DNA of 64,000 nt, from assembly GCA_009792885.1 (NCBI GenBank), contig WMCF01000035.1, positions 5,126,000-5,189,999 of the forward strand, given 5' to 3'. Of the stretch, positions 53,151 to 64,000 are shown piece after piece. Positions within the stretch are counted from its first letter, which is position 1. Every line of letters begins with the position of its first letter. The notes under the pieces are model-generated. The model saw nothing but the letters and a program-made list of their open reading frames with translations, did not search any database and had not been told where the DNA came from. The stretch comes from Eremophila alpestris peregrina. Taxonomy: Eukaryota > Chordata > Aves > Passeriformes > Alaudidae. The translations under genes were made by a program, and so were the position numbers.

Positions 53151-56100
53151 GAATTACATTGTTTTCCAAATGGAAGAATGTGAGGTAGAAAAGTAAAGGC
53201 AGCTTGGAGGGTTAAAAAAAGAGTGCTGTCTACATTGAAATGAAGTCCAACAGTCTTTTTCAAACAGTGAGTGAATTGAGTTGACCCAGAGTGCTTCTGT
53301 CTCTGTTTTATATCAACAAGAGCTGCCAGTTTCAGTTAGAGAAGTAAATACAACCTGTCTTTATGCAGGCATGCAAGCTTTAATAAAGTTTAAAGTGAAA
53401 GTTGCCAAGGGCATAGGCTTGCTGTAGCATCAGCAGGTAACAGCAGCATGGTGCACAGAAGCAGTTACTGGGCTTGGAAAATAAATGGAATCCACTCCTT
53501 GTGTGCTGGGAAAATTTAATCAGATTCTAGTTTGATACAAGGGTCTTGGGTGCTGCCAAAGGACTGGCTTAGATTGCTGTAAATTCCTGCAGCAACCCAG
53601 ACTTCACATCTCTCTAGAAAGCCCTGGGAAGAAAGAATTAGAGATGCCCAGAAACTTCTGGGGAGTGATAATGCCCATCTTCTGTTTTGTCCAAAACAGC
53701 TTCTTTAAGAGTGGATTTACCACTTTAAAAAGTTTTCCTTTTAATTAAAAAGAAACAGTCTGCAAACCCCTCATTGCTCCATCCCTCCTACACTTCTACA
53801 CTCTGGAGATTTACATGTCTGATTCTTCCACAGCCCCTATTTATAAATCCACATTTCAAGGAGCTATAGTGACATTCTCTAATTTCTTCCTGCTGGCCAC
53901 CACTTTTCTGTAAGGAGTTTTAAAAGAATAATTAAATTTCATTACAGTAAAAAGTCCAATTATTCTTTATGGATTTGGGCAAGGGTTTCTCTGGAGGTTT
54001 GATGACAAGTGCTCTCTGAAGAGGCCTGACAAAATAAACGTATTACAGTCCATTGTCTCTGCCTCATGGCTGCAGCCTTGCCTCTGTCACACCCAAATGT
54101 AGTTAAATGGCATTCTGTAGGAAGCCACTTCTTCTGCTATCTCTCATATATAAATATCACAGAGCAGCAAAACATAGCATAACATGGTACTTACGAAATT
54201 CCTAGAATCCCAATACCTGATTCTGGTGTCATGATAATCTGAGGAAGAAACAAATTCCTTTAGGGACATTGTTAAATGCTTTTATTTCTGTCAGGCGCTG
54301 TGTCCTTACAGTCAGTAAATGTCATTGACATAAACTTGCTTCCTGTAGCCAGGTAGTTCTCAATTATATTTTCATTTCAGTGAAATCATTCTTTATTTTA
54401 CTTTCAAATTGTACGAGAACTTGTTTAATCTAGGGTTTGGTTTTAACTTTTTACTATGGCTATTATCTGCATTAAGAATTCCTTGCTTGTGTACTTACTT
54501 TGCTCATTTTGGTAATGTAGGATGTTCTGTAATTCACTTGGAAGTTGGATGTGCAAATGGCATCCTGATGTTCCCAGTTAAGTTTCAGTCTCTCTGAATA
54601 ACATCATCCCTCTTGATCGTGCCTTTTTTAATTGTTGTCATTTGTGCAAGTCTTCAAAGTGCCATTGCTGTGCATGAGCATCAGTGTGATCAGTGTGTTT
54701 TCCCTGGAGAAAAGATGGGGATCAGTACAGAAGGAATTGAAGATCTCAGGAGGAAATGCTTTTCCCATGAGCACACTGTGCCAGGGGAGGCAGAGGCACA
54801 GCTACAACATGGGCACGCCAAAGCACATGGAGTTCCACAGAACTCTCATGCAGGGGCAGTGAGATGCTCTGCACTGCCATAAGAAGGGAGATAATTGATG
54901 TTCATAACTTTGTGTGCTCTCTTATGCGAATGGCTGCTTATTGAGAGCTACACAGTGTTCCTGTGGCTCATACCCACTATTTCAGCCTTCTAATTCCTAA
55001 TGACACAGGTTTTTCCTACGTGTTTGACAAAGTATCAAGTTCACATTCATTTTGAAACAATATTGAGGTTATTTACAAACAAACAAAACCCTTAAGTGTT
55101 CTTTCAACGCAGAAGTCAATCACTCCAGGGGTGAGTAAATGAATTAACTAGTATCTGTAGAGCAAGGTCTGAGATCTTGGGCTACATCAGAAGTGTTCTG
55201 TCAGGCAGCAAAGCAGAGACACCTGAAAACAGAGATCATTGTGGACAAAAAAGGTCTTTCTTCTTATTAAAAACAGCAAACATCTCTTTGCTGTGTGAAA
55301 ATAAAACTCTGCTAGAGTTTGAAGTCATACTTCTGAATTTTGTGCTGTTATGTTTAATCCCAAACTGTTGTTAAGGCAGCACCTTTCAGAGCTCAGTGGT
55401 ACTGAATCCTGCTCGTTCCTCTTGGGAGACTTAACCTTACTGTTTTAATTTACTTTACCTTTTTACCTGCTTTTTACAGTCTTTATATTATTTTTACTCA
55501 GATTACTGCTTGTTACAACAGATTTCTCATGAGCAGCTATGCAGGTGTCTCAGGAAATTACATAAGACTGTGATAGCTGGAAACTGAACTCACCCCAGCA
55601 ATTTCTAAAGCAGTTCTGGAGTTGATGGGAATTAGAAATGACTTACAGAACACACTGTGCTATGTCATCTCTCTGTGTGCTGCAAGGGAGTCTGTAGTTA
55701 CTTTGGTAGCACATCAGAAAACAAAACAATCTCTTCAGTAAATATAATTTGTTTTCACAAGTGTGTTGGTTCACATGTCTCCAGCACACAAACACCTTAG
55801 TAAGAAACAGTGACATTCAAAATGCACTGAGTTTTGTACTGTTTCACTAACCCTGAGAGAGTGAACTATCCAAGGCAGCAGTTGGATTTTGGGTGACTAA
55901 ACCATTTGCATGTATCTTCCTGTGGGACTAATATATCACTAGGCTATGGTCTCCATACAACCCATCAACTAACTCCATCAACATATTGATGAACTTGTAA
56001 AAGTAGCAGTACAAAGAGGCTGAAGAACTGAATTGGAACTGCCTGGGTGTTATGTGTGTGGAAAACTGTTCAATGGCATACCAGCTTGAGGGGAAAATCT

Positions 56101-56480
56101 GATTCTCCCAAAACTGGAAGGAAAAACTTACCGTAATTCCAGGGAAACAGGTTCATGTCCAAAATTACAGTTAAGAGGCCCATAGAAGCATGTTATCAAT
56201 TATTAGACTGCTTCTTCTTAGGGAAGCCAGGCAGTGTATCTCACATTCAGCCTGTACCACGCTTTCCCTGAGTGCTCAGTCCCAAACCTCAGGGTCAGCA
56301 GGACACTGAGTACCCATGTACTGCTTTGACCAAGTTCAGATTGTGTCTTTATCTGCTTCAGAGCCAGTCATGGGTAATTTCCTGAGATTGTCTTTGTGCT
56401 ATCAATAAAATCTCCTGTGTGCTGATGTGTTAATTGTTCTTGTGTGCAAATGCAACCTTATAACAAGCTGTAAAGCCTTG
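53151..56480. other. Unique non-coding sequence
   Basis: No gene is supported. The plus-strand open frame at 54613-54882 looks at first like a signal peptide followed by a cysteine pair, but it starts at TTG, has no upstream ATG, and resembles no family. The sequence at 54660-54880 is somewhat GC-richer than its surroundings. Confidence 0.5.
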
Positions 56481-56790
56481 AACAAATGCTTGCACATCAT
56501 CAGTTTTCATTGTTCAGTGAATAAATAAAAGATCATTAAAACATGTTAGTAATGTGTAGCAAATAATAACGTTTACTGAGGCAATCTAAAATAAATAATA
56601 TTAATGAGCATTCTCATACTACGATATTGGTACAAATACGATCATTAACTTACTCTTTCTATACTTTTTATTGTGTTGTTGTTAAGCATTCAATAATGTG
56701 TTTTTAATGAACTCTTATTTACTGAGCAATGTAATAGCTTTGTTAATAAATTTAATTAGCCATGCAAAAATGTTAATTAGAAAAAAAAGC
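56481..56790. promoter_or_regulatory. AT-rich candidate regulatory element
   Basis: Many homeodomain-type cores occur (AATTAGCC and GTTAATTAG around 56752-56780, TTAATGA, AATAAT), together with three CpGs in otherwise CpG-poor DNA (AACGTT, TACGAT twice). It adjoins a GC-richer patch directly to the right. The pattern suggests, but does not prove, a conserved enhancer-like element. Confidence 0.18.
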
Positions 56791-56809
56791 CCACAAAGAA
56801 AGATGACAT

Positions 56810-57070
56810 CTGCCTGGAATAGTGCTGCTGCTGCAGTATTCAGAGAGGTTGCCAGGAGCTGCTCTGTGCAGGGGTCACACACACTCAGGGTGAGTGCAGA
56901 GCCCCTCCATGGCCAGGGATTGGGAATGGTGCAGGTGCCAGAGCCTGAGGCTCAGCCTGGCTCTGGGGGCTCTGCAGAGGATTCCCTGAGGCTGCAGGAT
57001 TCCTGCTCCCCACACACCTTGGGACAGCTTTAGGAGCTGTACCAAACCAGTGCCTCAGACATTGCTGAGA
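56810..57070. other. GC-richer patch, origin unknown
   Basis: GC content is clearly above the flanks, with CTG/CAG-rich words and almost no CpG. A plus-strand open frame crosses it (56698-57033), but its GC-rich half reads as low-complexity serine/glycine/glutamate residues with no domain. It may be a diverged element. Confidence 0.3.
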
Positions 57071-57087
57071 GCCTGCTCTCTGATGGA

Positions 57088-57135
57088 AGGATTCTCAAAG
57101 GCTGACCTCGAGATCACCTAGTTCCACACTGACAC
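57088..57135 (-). mobile_element. Possible short, old CR1 3'-end fragment
   Basis: The plus-strand words GACCTCGAGATCACCTAG and TTCCA resemble the conserved CR1 3' segment read in reverse (the ...GATCATCTAGTTCCA... type common in bird genomes). The resemblance covers only about 25-50 bp and does not continue on the right, so it could be chance. Confidence 0.25.
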
Positions 57136-57139
57136 TGTT

Positions 57140-58554
57140 TCTGAAGATTACATTTTTTTTAAGTCTGTGAGATTTATTCTGCTGGATTGTCCACACCTTT
57201 TGTGTAAATTGTTAGAAGACACAATGTAGGCACAGTTTCTACGTGGCATTCGCCAGAAAACATAAATTATTCTTCTTTTACATCAGAATAATTGGATCAG
57301 GCAGCTGGGTATGCCAGTGCAATACTAACCATATGTTAATGCGTTTGTTCTGAGGCTGTTTTCTGACTAAAACACTCTATCATTGGACTTACCAAGGAAA
57401 AGTCAATGCTTCAGATGGTAGGAAACATTTCTTCTTGTTTGGCAGATGCCAGTAGACTCCATGCAACTTTTTTCTGCATTATCTGCATGCAAGTAAATGT
57501 GATTTTCTTGTTTGTTTTGTTTTGTTTGTTTTCCTGTCCTCAGAAAATGGAAAATTGGAAAGAATGATCTTTCCATGAGGAAATCTTCACATAGTGAAGT
57601 TTCTACTGGATGAATTGAAAGTTTATTAATATTAATTGAGAGATTTCAGGAGTTTAGGTCAGGATAAAGATAAGCCACTCTGGCAAAATATAAAAGAATA
57701 GAAAAAAACCCAATCAAATTATTTAAATAAATACATATCCTGATTATACTGAATTGTACACTCTTTACAACAGATTAGTGAATTTTGCAATGTGGAATCT
57801 ACTGTTTTCACATGGATGGGATCCATGTTCTCATGTTCTCTCACCTCAGGTTATATTTACAACTTTTGCCATGGTTTTCTAGTCTTCACATAAGATATAA
57901 ACATCTAAATTCAGTTCATTGACTTCCAGATGGCAGCAGTGGCTCACTTTGGAGAATGGTTTAGCTCAGGATAAATGTACTAGTGCTCAAAGAAATTTAA
58001 TGTCATTCATATTTGTGACACAATACCTGAAAAATGCAATGTTGTAGTCTAAAAATTCATATCAGAAAGTGAGGTTCTGTAAATTTTCTTTAAGTGGCTT
58101 TTTTGAAGAGTCTTTCTTCCATTTACAGTATCAAAAATCAATGCGATGGGGTTTGGCTTTTTTAAAAGTGCTTTGTTTTCATATTTAAATTAAGTATGTC
58201 AAGTACAATATTTAATCCTGATTTTGCTTTTAATCCTGATTTCACTTTAAGGTTTTTTGTTGGTTTTTTTCTTTTTTGTAGAGTTGATTAGGTGTGTATT
58301 TTTAGAGTTCTCTGAGTTCTCTGCACATTTAATGTGCATAACATTCAGTTTTTAAAAGATGGTGTGTAGTGTACTCTTGCATTTAATGTAATAGCTTGGC
58401 TACTAATCTTAATCATCGGCACACTTAAAAATGAGGATAATGCAAATGTACATAGAAGTAAATTCACATTATATGAAACTTGTCTAACATTTATAATTAG
58501 GATTCATTTAAAAAGTGCATGAAAACGCCAGGAGGAAATTTAAAGTGACATGTA
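57140..58554. other. AT-rich unique sequence with minor simple repeats
   Basis: No gene is seen. A TTTTG-type microsatellite lies at about 57508-57532. TTAATCCTGATTT is duplicated with an 18-bp period at about 58212-58243. AGTTCTCTG is doubled near 58306-58322. The part at 57240-57350 has three CpGs and a TACGTGG word and might be part of a regulatory cluster with 58555-58760. Confidence 0.45.
57508..57532. repeat. (TTTTG)n-like microsatellite
   Basis: TTTG and TTTTG units alternate over about 25 bp. Confidence 0.8.
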
Positions 58555-58760
58555 TTACTATTATGCAAATCCAGCACTTACTAAACTCTTTATTCTCACA
58601 CTGAATTCTGCTATCTAAATAATTGCTTCCCAACTAGAAATTATCACCAGCAGCCAAATTCTCTTCTCCCTCCGAACCCTTCGCTTGATGGTGTTTATTC
58701 AGTAACACAACAGCGTTCCGTGGTGTTGATAAACACTCGTAGTGTTCATTTGGTTAAGCC
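58555..58760. promoter_or_regulatory. Candidate conserved non-coding enhancer-like element
   Basis: This AT-balanced, repeat-free segment has at least five CpGs between 58670 and 58740, in the words TCCGAA, TTCGCT, AGCGTT, TCCGTG and CTCGTA, while neighbouring kilobases have almost none. It contains the perfect octamer ATGCAAAT at 58563-58570, the POU-factor consensus. Two forkhead-type cores lie in inverted orientation: TGTTTAT at 58692-58698 and ATAAACA at 58729-58735, the latter inside the short dyad GTGTTGATAAACAC. Retained CpGs plus these sites are what a constrained vertebrate enhancer tends to show. Target gene and activity are unknown, and conservation has not been tested. Confidence 0.3.
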
Positions 58761-61700
58761 TCAGTAACAGGAGCCTCTGGAATTAGCAATCAGTGGTTAC
58801 AAGGATACAATAGACACTGCAGTGTGTTTAGCTGCTCTACCAGAACCTCAGCTGAAAGAGCATGGAATATTTCAAAGCTCAGTTGAAATTTGTTACTTTT
58901 TTTCCTTGGCAGTGTCTGTAGCTTTTACATCAGCTCATAAATAATTTTTAGCCTAATGTGGGGTTGAGCCTTCTTGTTTTGCAATAATGGCCAGGGTGCT
59001 GCTCAGCAGAGGTAACACAAACAAGATACCCAGAGTTAATTATTTGGATAGGTAATGGCAACTTTGCTTCTGTAGCAAGGGAGACAAAGTCATCCAGATC
59101 TGATAATGGGAAAAGATTAATTTAAGAGGCAGTTATAGATGGGGAAAGATAGGTAGAGAATAAACTTCCAAAACAAAGTTCAGAAATATCAGACAAACAT
59201 AAAGTAAGTAGGCCAAGCAAACTCTGCCTCACTGTGGCTGAAATTGGAGTGTTCCTATTTCCACCCACAGAAAGATTGACCCACCACGTTATGTACAGGT
59301 GCACAACACATCCCTGGAGCAGCTGCTGCACAGTGAAACCTCCTGTGTCACTCACTGGAACTCCTGTGCCAGTAATCATGGGGTCTGTAGTTGTGAGGGC
59401 AGAAATCCCATTACAATATGACTGTGTTGGGGTGAAAAATTTGCACTATTGCTCCAACTCTAGTGTTTGATGTGAAAAATGAGGAAAAAAATTAGGAGCT
59501 TCTTTAATAGAAAGCACTATTTATTCAGAAAATTAATATTTAAGACCTTAAAATGTGTGATTTTTTAAATCCCTTTTTAAAACTTCCTTACACATGGGTC
59601 TATTAGAGGTTTCTATAATGATGTCTTGAAGTTTACCATTTAATATTTTTTTTAAAAGCAATCAGGAGCTGAATTCATTTGATATGGAGTTTGGGTTCAG
59701 TTTGCTTGACTCTCTTGCTTGCATTTGCACAGTTTTCATCTGAATGCATGCAAGATTGAACAGCAACGACATATTTTTATGAAGTACCAGTGGGCAATTC
59801 ATTGGAACAAGTATTTGTGGCAAAGTAATTAAAGAGCAGATTTTACCACATGAACCCACCAAAGAGCTGCAGGTAAATATTCCCAAAAATGAACTCCCTG
59901 TTTTATCTTAGTCAGATGAAGTGTCAACAGCAAGACTGATTTTGAGACATATTTACAAAACAAGGGATCGTATTTCCAGATGGCTGGGCTGGTACTGATC
60001 CCACTGGTACCAGTGTTCCTCTTGCATCACTGCCTCACGTATCTCCTGCTGTTTTGAGTTCACCACATCCACTTTGTAACTGTATCACCAAAACCAAGAA
60101 CTTTGTAATGGAACATTGGTTACATATGTGAAAAGGTGCAATTAATTGGGAGAAGCATGCCATCAAGGACAGGAGATTGGGATCCAACCTCATCTGCTGG
60201 TTTGGAAAATTTTCATTCTCTCTCATAAAAGAGAGAAAATTTTCTGTCACTAGAGCATTAAAAAAAAGAAGAAGAAGAAAGAAAATATGATGTATATTAA
60301 AAATTACCAGAGTTATTTAGTTTAATTCTGTCACAGAGACAAACCCTTTGTATTTAGATATAGTCTGTGCTCATCATTTCTGGATGTAGCTCTGATGCTG
60401 CAGTTGCTGTATCTGTAGAAGCCTAGCACATCTGCTGTATGAATCTGGAATGAAAAAATGGAGCCTTGCAATTCCCAGAAAATACTAGCACTTCTGCCAC
60501 CTCGGTGTGGAAACATGCCATAGACCTGGATTAAACTCCCTTAATGCCAGCTAAATGTAAGGAGACTGTGAAACCAGTCTGCATCAGACGTTTATGTTTT
60601 GTCTATAGCCATGGAGAGAGGCAAAGAGAGAGAACTCGTCCTATTACATCTTGGTGCTCAAGACTTTTTGGCTGCATTACCTGTCTAGGCACTCTTTTCC
60701 TTTTAATTGAAGTGGAACTCCAGCTCTCAGATGAACTGCTTGAAATGCTGATGGCTGCAGCTGGAGGGCCTGACCAAAGAGTGCCATGGGTTTCACTTAG
60801 GGTTGGAAAGATGAAGATGTCAACCACCCCCTTTAAAATATGGCCCAACTTATATTTTGAACAGTACACATGTGTTAGGGAAGGCAGCTTTCTTGTAGCA
60901 GTTTTGCCAAGTTTATTTTTACAGGAATAGCATGCAGCATACTTCCATTGCTGAATTCTTCCCCCTGGAAGCAGAAGACAATTTCATGATTGCTTAAAAA
61001 AACTAAAAAGAAAATTTTTTTGCTGTTTGCTTATTATCTTGTTGCATGTTAGAACTCTAGTGTGAGAAAGAACCTAAAGGAAGAGCCACAGCCTTTGTCA
61101 CCCCTCCTGCTAAGGGCAGCAATAAATGCAAAGTGAAAAACATGACAAAAAGCATGGTCAAAGCTATCTGTTCAGGAGTTCTGTCTCTTCAGAAGAAAAG
61201 TACATGCCAGTCAAAAGAAAAAATATGAACAAGCTGCAGCTCGGCATTTCTTCTGTTGCAACAAAACATACCCTCCTTTCCAAACAGTATAAATAGTAAG
61301 GATTCACTGACAGAAGGGAGTTTCAGAAGCCAACAACTTGAAGACAGTTGATTCCTAATGGCACCAAATGGAGCTTCAGTACAAGTTGGTCTGCCAGTTC
61401 AGAAATGTCACATGATGCAAACCTCCCATTTTCTTACAAGAACTCAAGGATGAATCACTGACTTCTCTTAGGAATCAGATTTTTAAATATCAACACTGCA
61501 TGTAACCTCTGTAGAAATTCAAATTTTTTCTACATTTTGGCATTTAATTTCATTCTGCATGGTTTACAATCAGTTTGTGCTGATTTAACTTTTAACCCAA
61601 CTTCTTCCATTATTGCTTGTACTCTGTGTGTATGTGTGTGTATATCTGCCTGTCATTCTTTTTTTCTGATCGTTTTTAAAGCTGCTATCCAATTTTAGGT

Positions 61701-63454
61701 TGATTGGATAGAAAGATACAAGTCTGAGATCAGTTTAGCTCCCACAAGATTTAGAGGAATATCTTAGCTGGAAGAAAGTGGAGAGGAAAGGAGAGGGATA
61801 GACCTTTGTGGAAATTCACCCCTGAGAACAAAAAGCATATGGGGTTTCTACAGAACTGTGTGAAATACTGAGCTGGCCAGAGTAGCAATCATAATATTTA
61901 ACCAGCAAGTAAGATAAATATTTAATGATGAATAAGGTCCTTGTAAAGGAGAACAAGGGCAGGGACAGGTCAGTCTGTATTCATAGGGTCTCTTCACCTT
62001 GGAAGAGCATGAATAAAATTCTCTTCATATTGATGGATGTGAGAGTTCCTTTAAATTTCCATGGTAAATATACATAGCAGTCTATGGTACATATAATATT
62101 TCTTATTTAACAAGGAAATTGCCAGAAAGAAAATCAACTCGAAAAATAATAATGGAGACTCATATTAAAAATTATATGCTGTGTATATTACTATTAATAG
62201 AACATTAATGTTGGAAAAGTTGGAAAGTTGTCTGGTTATTTGAAGGAGAAAAAGAGTCATAAATAAGGTAAAGTGACCTTTTTGAGCTGGAGATTAATTT
62301 TAAAGAAAGGACTGCTACATTGTTATCTTACAGAAGTCTGTCAGCAGTTTGGCACTTGCAAAGTAGAGGCTCCTCAGACCCACATGACAATTCTTAATGT
62401 CTAACATAGGAGGCAGATGCTTATAGAGGTGTGTGAGAAGGCAGGAGCCTTGCATTTCCAAAGGCAGGAAGATTAAAGGGAGACTATTAGCAAGAAAATG
62501 GGACAAATAAAGCTGTGAGGGACTACTCTTTAGCAGATAAATGAGTGTTTAGAAATATGGTAATAAGGTTTGAAAGAGAGTGGCAGTGTTTTGTAGCTGA
62601 TAAATGCACAGCGTAACAGATCATTATTTCACAAGTCAGTGCAATCATAAGCATGATATTTGTCTTATGAATGTAAAATTATTTTTACTTTATTTTATAC
62701 CAAATAAGACTTGCCTAAACTATGTTATGTTTGCTAGGGGTTTGTGCTACCCAACCCATTATGGTAAACTACTTCTTGTCTTTTAATTCATAAACAAATT
62801 CTTCATGTTAAAAATTAATTTCAAAAAATGTACCAAGTTACATAACTTGTATTTTATTTCTTCACTGAAAGCAACCATCAAAGAGTATGAAAATTACCAG
62901 TTTTATGAACAAATTTATGAGTTCAGGACATAAAAGGAGTCAAATAGCATAGGACAATAGCATTTCTCAATGGTCAGTGTACTAATGATGCACATTTTTC
63001 ACACTCAGAAAACTTTTTAAGGTCCACAGCATAATGACAGTTTACAAAATAGTGAGAAGGGAACAGTGGTTCCAGTGAGTGAGAGCTGTAATTTTTCTCT
63101 GTAGCAGGTGAGTTCCCTCAGTTTTGTGAAAAGCTGATGAAGCTACAGTAGGACCTCTGTGTTCTTTGAACTCAACAATGCTGAGTCTCTTTCAGACATT
63201 TCAGGAGTGAATGCAGGAAAGATGCCAAATCTGCAGTTCTGAATGGGGCTGCTGATCTTGGCCAATGCACTCATCCCACCTGTGGCATCCAAAGGCAGCT
63301 CTCAGGAGCTCTGAGGCTTCTCTCAGTAATGTTGACAGCTAAAATTCAGGAAACATTAAAAATTTGAATCGTGTGTTGGAAAAGTGCCATGAACTTTAAA
63401 CGATGCTTGTTCCTGAGCATCCTGCCGAGTCCTGAGACTGTCTGGGGAAACAAT
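58761..63454. other. Unique non-coding sequence up to the CR1 copy
   Basis: No gene is recognised. The longest ATG-initiated open frame I examined is at 60544-60930 (128 codons, plus strand). Its translation matches no family I know and a near-equal frame is open on the other strand, so it is probably chance. Small items are the perfect palindrome ACTGGTACCAGT at 60003-60014, an A/GAA-rich simple repeat at 60260-60284 and a TG/TATG repeat at about 61625-61645. Confidence 0.5.
60260..60284. repeat. A-run and (GAA)n simple repeat
   Basis: An A-run leads into about three to four GAA units and an A-rich tail. It is a short purine-only tract. Confidence 0.8.
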
Positions 63455-63890
63455 GATCACAGAATCACAGAATCACTGGGTTGGAAGAGATCCAAGATCA
63501 TCGAGTCCAGCCCGCCCTAACACCTCAACTAAACCATGGCACCCAGTGCCACATCCAGTCTTTTTTAAACACATGCAGGGATGGTGACTCCACCACCTCC
63601 CCAGGCAGACCATTCCACTACTTTATCACTCTTTCTGTAAAAAACTTTTTCCTAACATCCAGCCTATATTTTCCTGGTGTGGCTTAAGACTGTGTCCTCT
63701 TGTTCTGTTAGCTGCTGCCTGGAGAAAGAGCCTAACCCCACCTGACTGCAGCCACCTTTCAGGGACTTGCAGAGAGTGATAAGGTCACCCCTGAGTCTCA
63801 TTTTCTCCAGGCTGAACGACCCCAGGTCCCTCAGCTGTTCCTCACAGGGTTTGTGTTCCTGGCCATTCTTCATGGGGTTTGTGTTCCAGC
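63455..63890 (-). mobile_element. CR1 LINE, 3' end, inserted on the minus strand
   Basis: CR1 is the main non-LTR retrotransposon of birds; copies are usually 5'-truncated and end in a short 8-bp repeat instead of a poly-A tail. Read on the plus strand the copy begins with CACAGAATCACAGAAT, the reverse complement of that terminal repeat. It continues with the conserved TTGGAAGAGATCC and AGATCATCGAGTCCA-type 3' sequence, then the end of ORF2. The wording (ACACCTCAACTAAACCATGG) recalls the passerine CR1-J-type group from memory, but the subfamily needs a library search. The 5' truncation point is hidden because the body runs into a minisatellite built from its own sequence. Confidence 0.93.
63531..63845 (-). 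pseudogene. Broken CR1 ORF2 C-terminal remnant
   Basis: CR1 ORF2 encodes an endonuclease and reverse transcriptase; only its far C-terminus, beyond the reverse transcriptase domain, is present. Minus-strand translation shows RLRGDLITLCKSLKGGC (about 63750-63801), then, in another frame, RLDVRKKFFTERVIK and WNGLPGEVVESPSLHVF, which are hallmark CR1 C-terminal residues. A stop codon separates K from WNGL, and a frame change lies between the two halves, so the copy cannot encode a functional protein. It ends at a TAG just before the 3' UTR-like region. Confidence 0.88.
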
Positions 63891-64000
63891 CCCTCACAGG
63901 GTTTGTGCTCCCAGCCCCTCACAGGGTTTGTGTTCCCCTCATAGGGTTTGTGTTCCCAGCCCCTCACAGGGTTTTTTCCAGCCCCTCACAGGGTTTGTGT
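63840..64000. repeat. 20-25-bp minisatellite derived from CR1 sequence
   Basis: The unit CCCTCACAGGGTTTGTGTTC followed by a short CCAGC spacer is repeated about seven times. Units begin near 63840, 63871, 63891, 63916, 63937, 63961 and 63983; the last is cut by the window edge. The first unit is in register with the CR1 body, whose normal sequence at this point reads TCCTCA...TTTGTG..TCCAG, so the array grew from the element itself. Units differ by small changes: CATGGGG in unit 2, GTGCTC in unit 3, a missing CCAGC after unit 4, CATAGGG in unit 5 and TTTTTT in unit 6. Confidence 0.92.

Noticed and set aside
54613..54882. Apparent small secreted protein with signal peptide and CDQC motif
   Set aside because: The first codon is TTG with no upstream in-frame ATG. 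The hydrophobic start comes from a T-rich stretch, and the rest has no cysteine-rich pattern of a known family.
60544..60930. 128-codon ATG open frame, plus strand
   Set aside because: No recognisable motif, no splice or promoter context, and an 88-codon frame is open on the other strand over the same bases. A frame of this size is plausible by chance in 64 kb.
1..64000. Bacterial-type features (operons, CRISPR arrays, tRNA or rRNA genes, phage genes)
   Set aside because: None found. Composition, lack of long coding frames and the CR1 element show vertebrate nuclear DNA.
1..64000. A novel multi-gene system
   Set aside because: No set of adjacent credible genes exists in the window, so there is nothing on which to build such a claim.

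Overview
The window looks like AT-rich, CpG-poor, non-coding vertebrate nuclear DNA, most likely from a songbird or other neoavian bird. The one secure family assignment supports this: the right end carries the 3' end of a CR1 LINE (63455 to about 63890, minus strand), the dominant avian retrotransposon. It has the CR1 3'-terminal 8-bp repeat (CACAGAAT on the plus strand) and a recognisable but broken ORF2 C-terminus. GC content is low by eye (not computed). Sequence elsewhere is almost all unique and lacks CpG islands, tRNA or rRNA genes, CRISPR arrays and operon structure. I found no exon or protein-coding gene I can defend. The window is best read as intergenic sequence (a gene desert) or the inside of a very large intron.

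Layout. Bases 1-570 hold a strongly decayed minisatellite with an ancestral period of about 22 bp (core AATTCCTAGRAAGYAG), running off the left edge. From about 570 to 63450 the sequence is mostly unique, with scattered microsatellites and homopolymers, small tandem duplications, several short perfect or near-perfect inverted repeats (13786-13806, 24201-24248, 27562-27598, 33931-33955, 38723-38751), and a few GC-richer patches (7531-8135, 9051-9295, 26361-26720, 56810-57070). A few AT-rich stretches resemble conserved non-coding regulatory elements. The best is 58555-58760, which combines clustered CpGs, an octamer ATGCAAAT and two inverted forkhead-type sites. The right end is the CR1 copy, and one short segment of it has expanded into a 20-25-bp minisatellite (63840-64000) that continues past the window.

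How it works together: no gene set is visible, so no pathway can be inferred. The most distinctive observations are the CR1 segment turning into a minisatellite, the decayed 22-bp array at the left edge, the 58.6-kb candidate regulatory element and the AT-rich hairpin at 24.2 kb. I did not find a previously undescribed biological system, and I say so rather than force one. Conservation, expression and repeat-library searches, none of which I could run, would be decisive.
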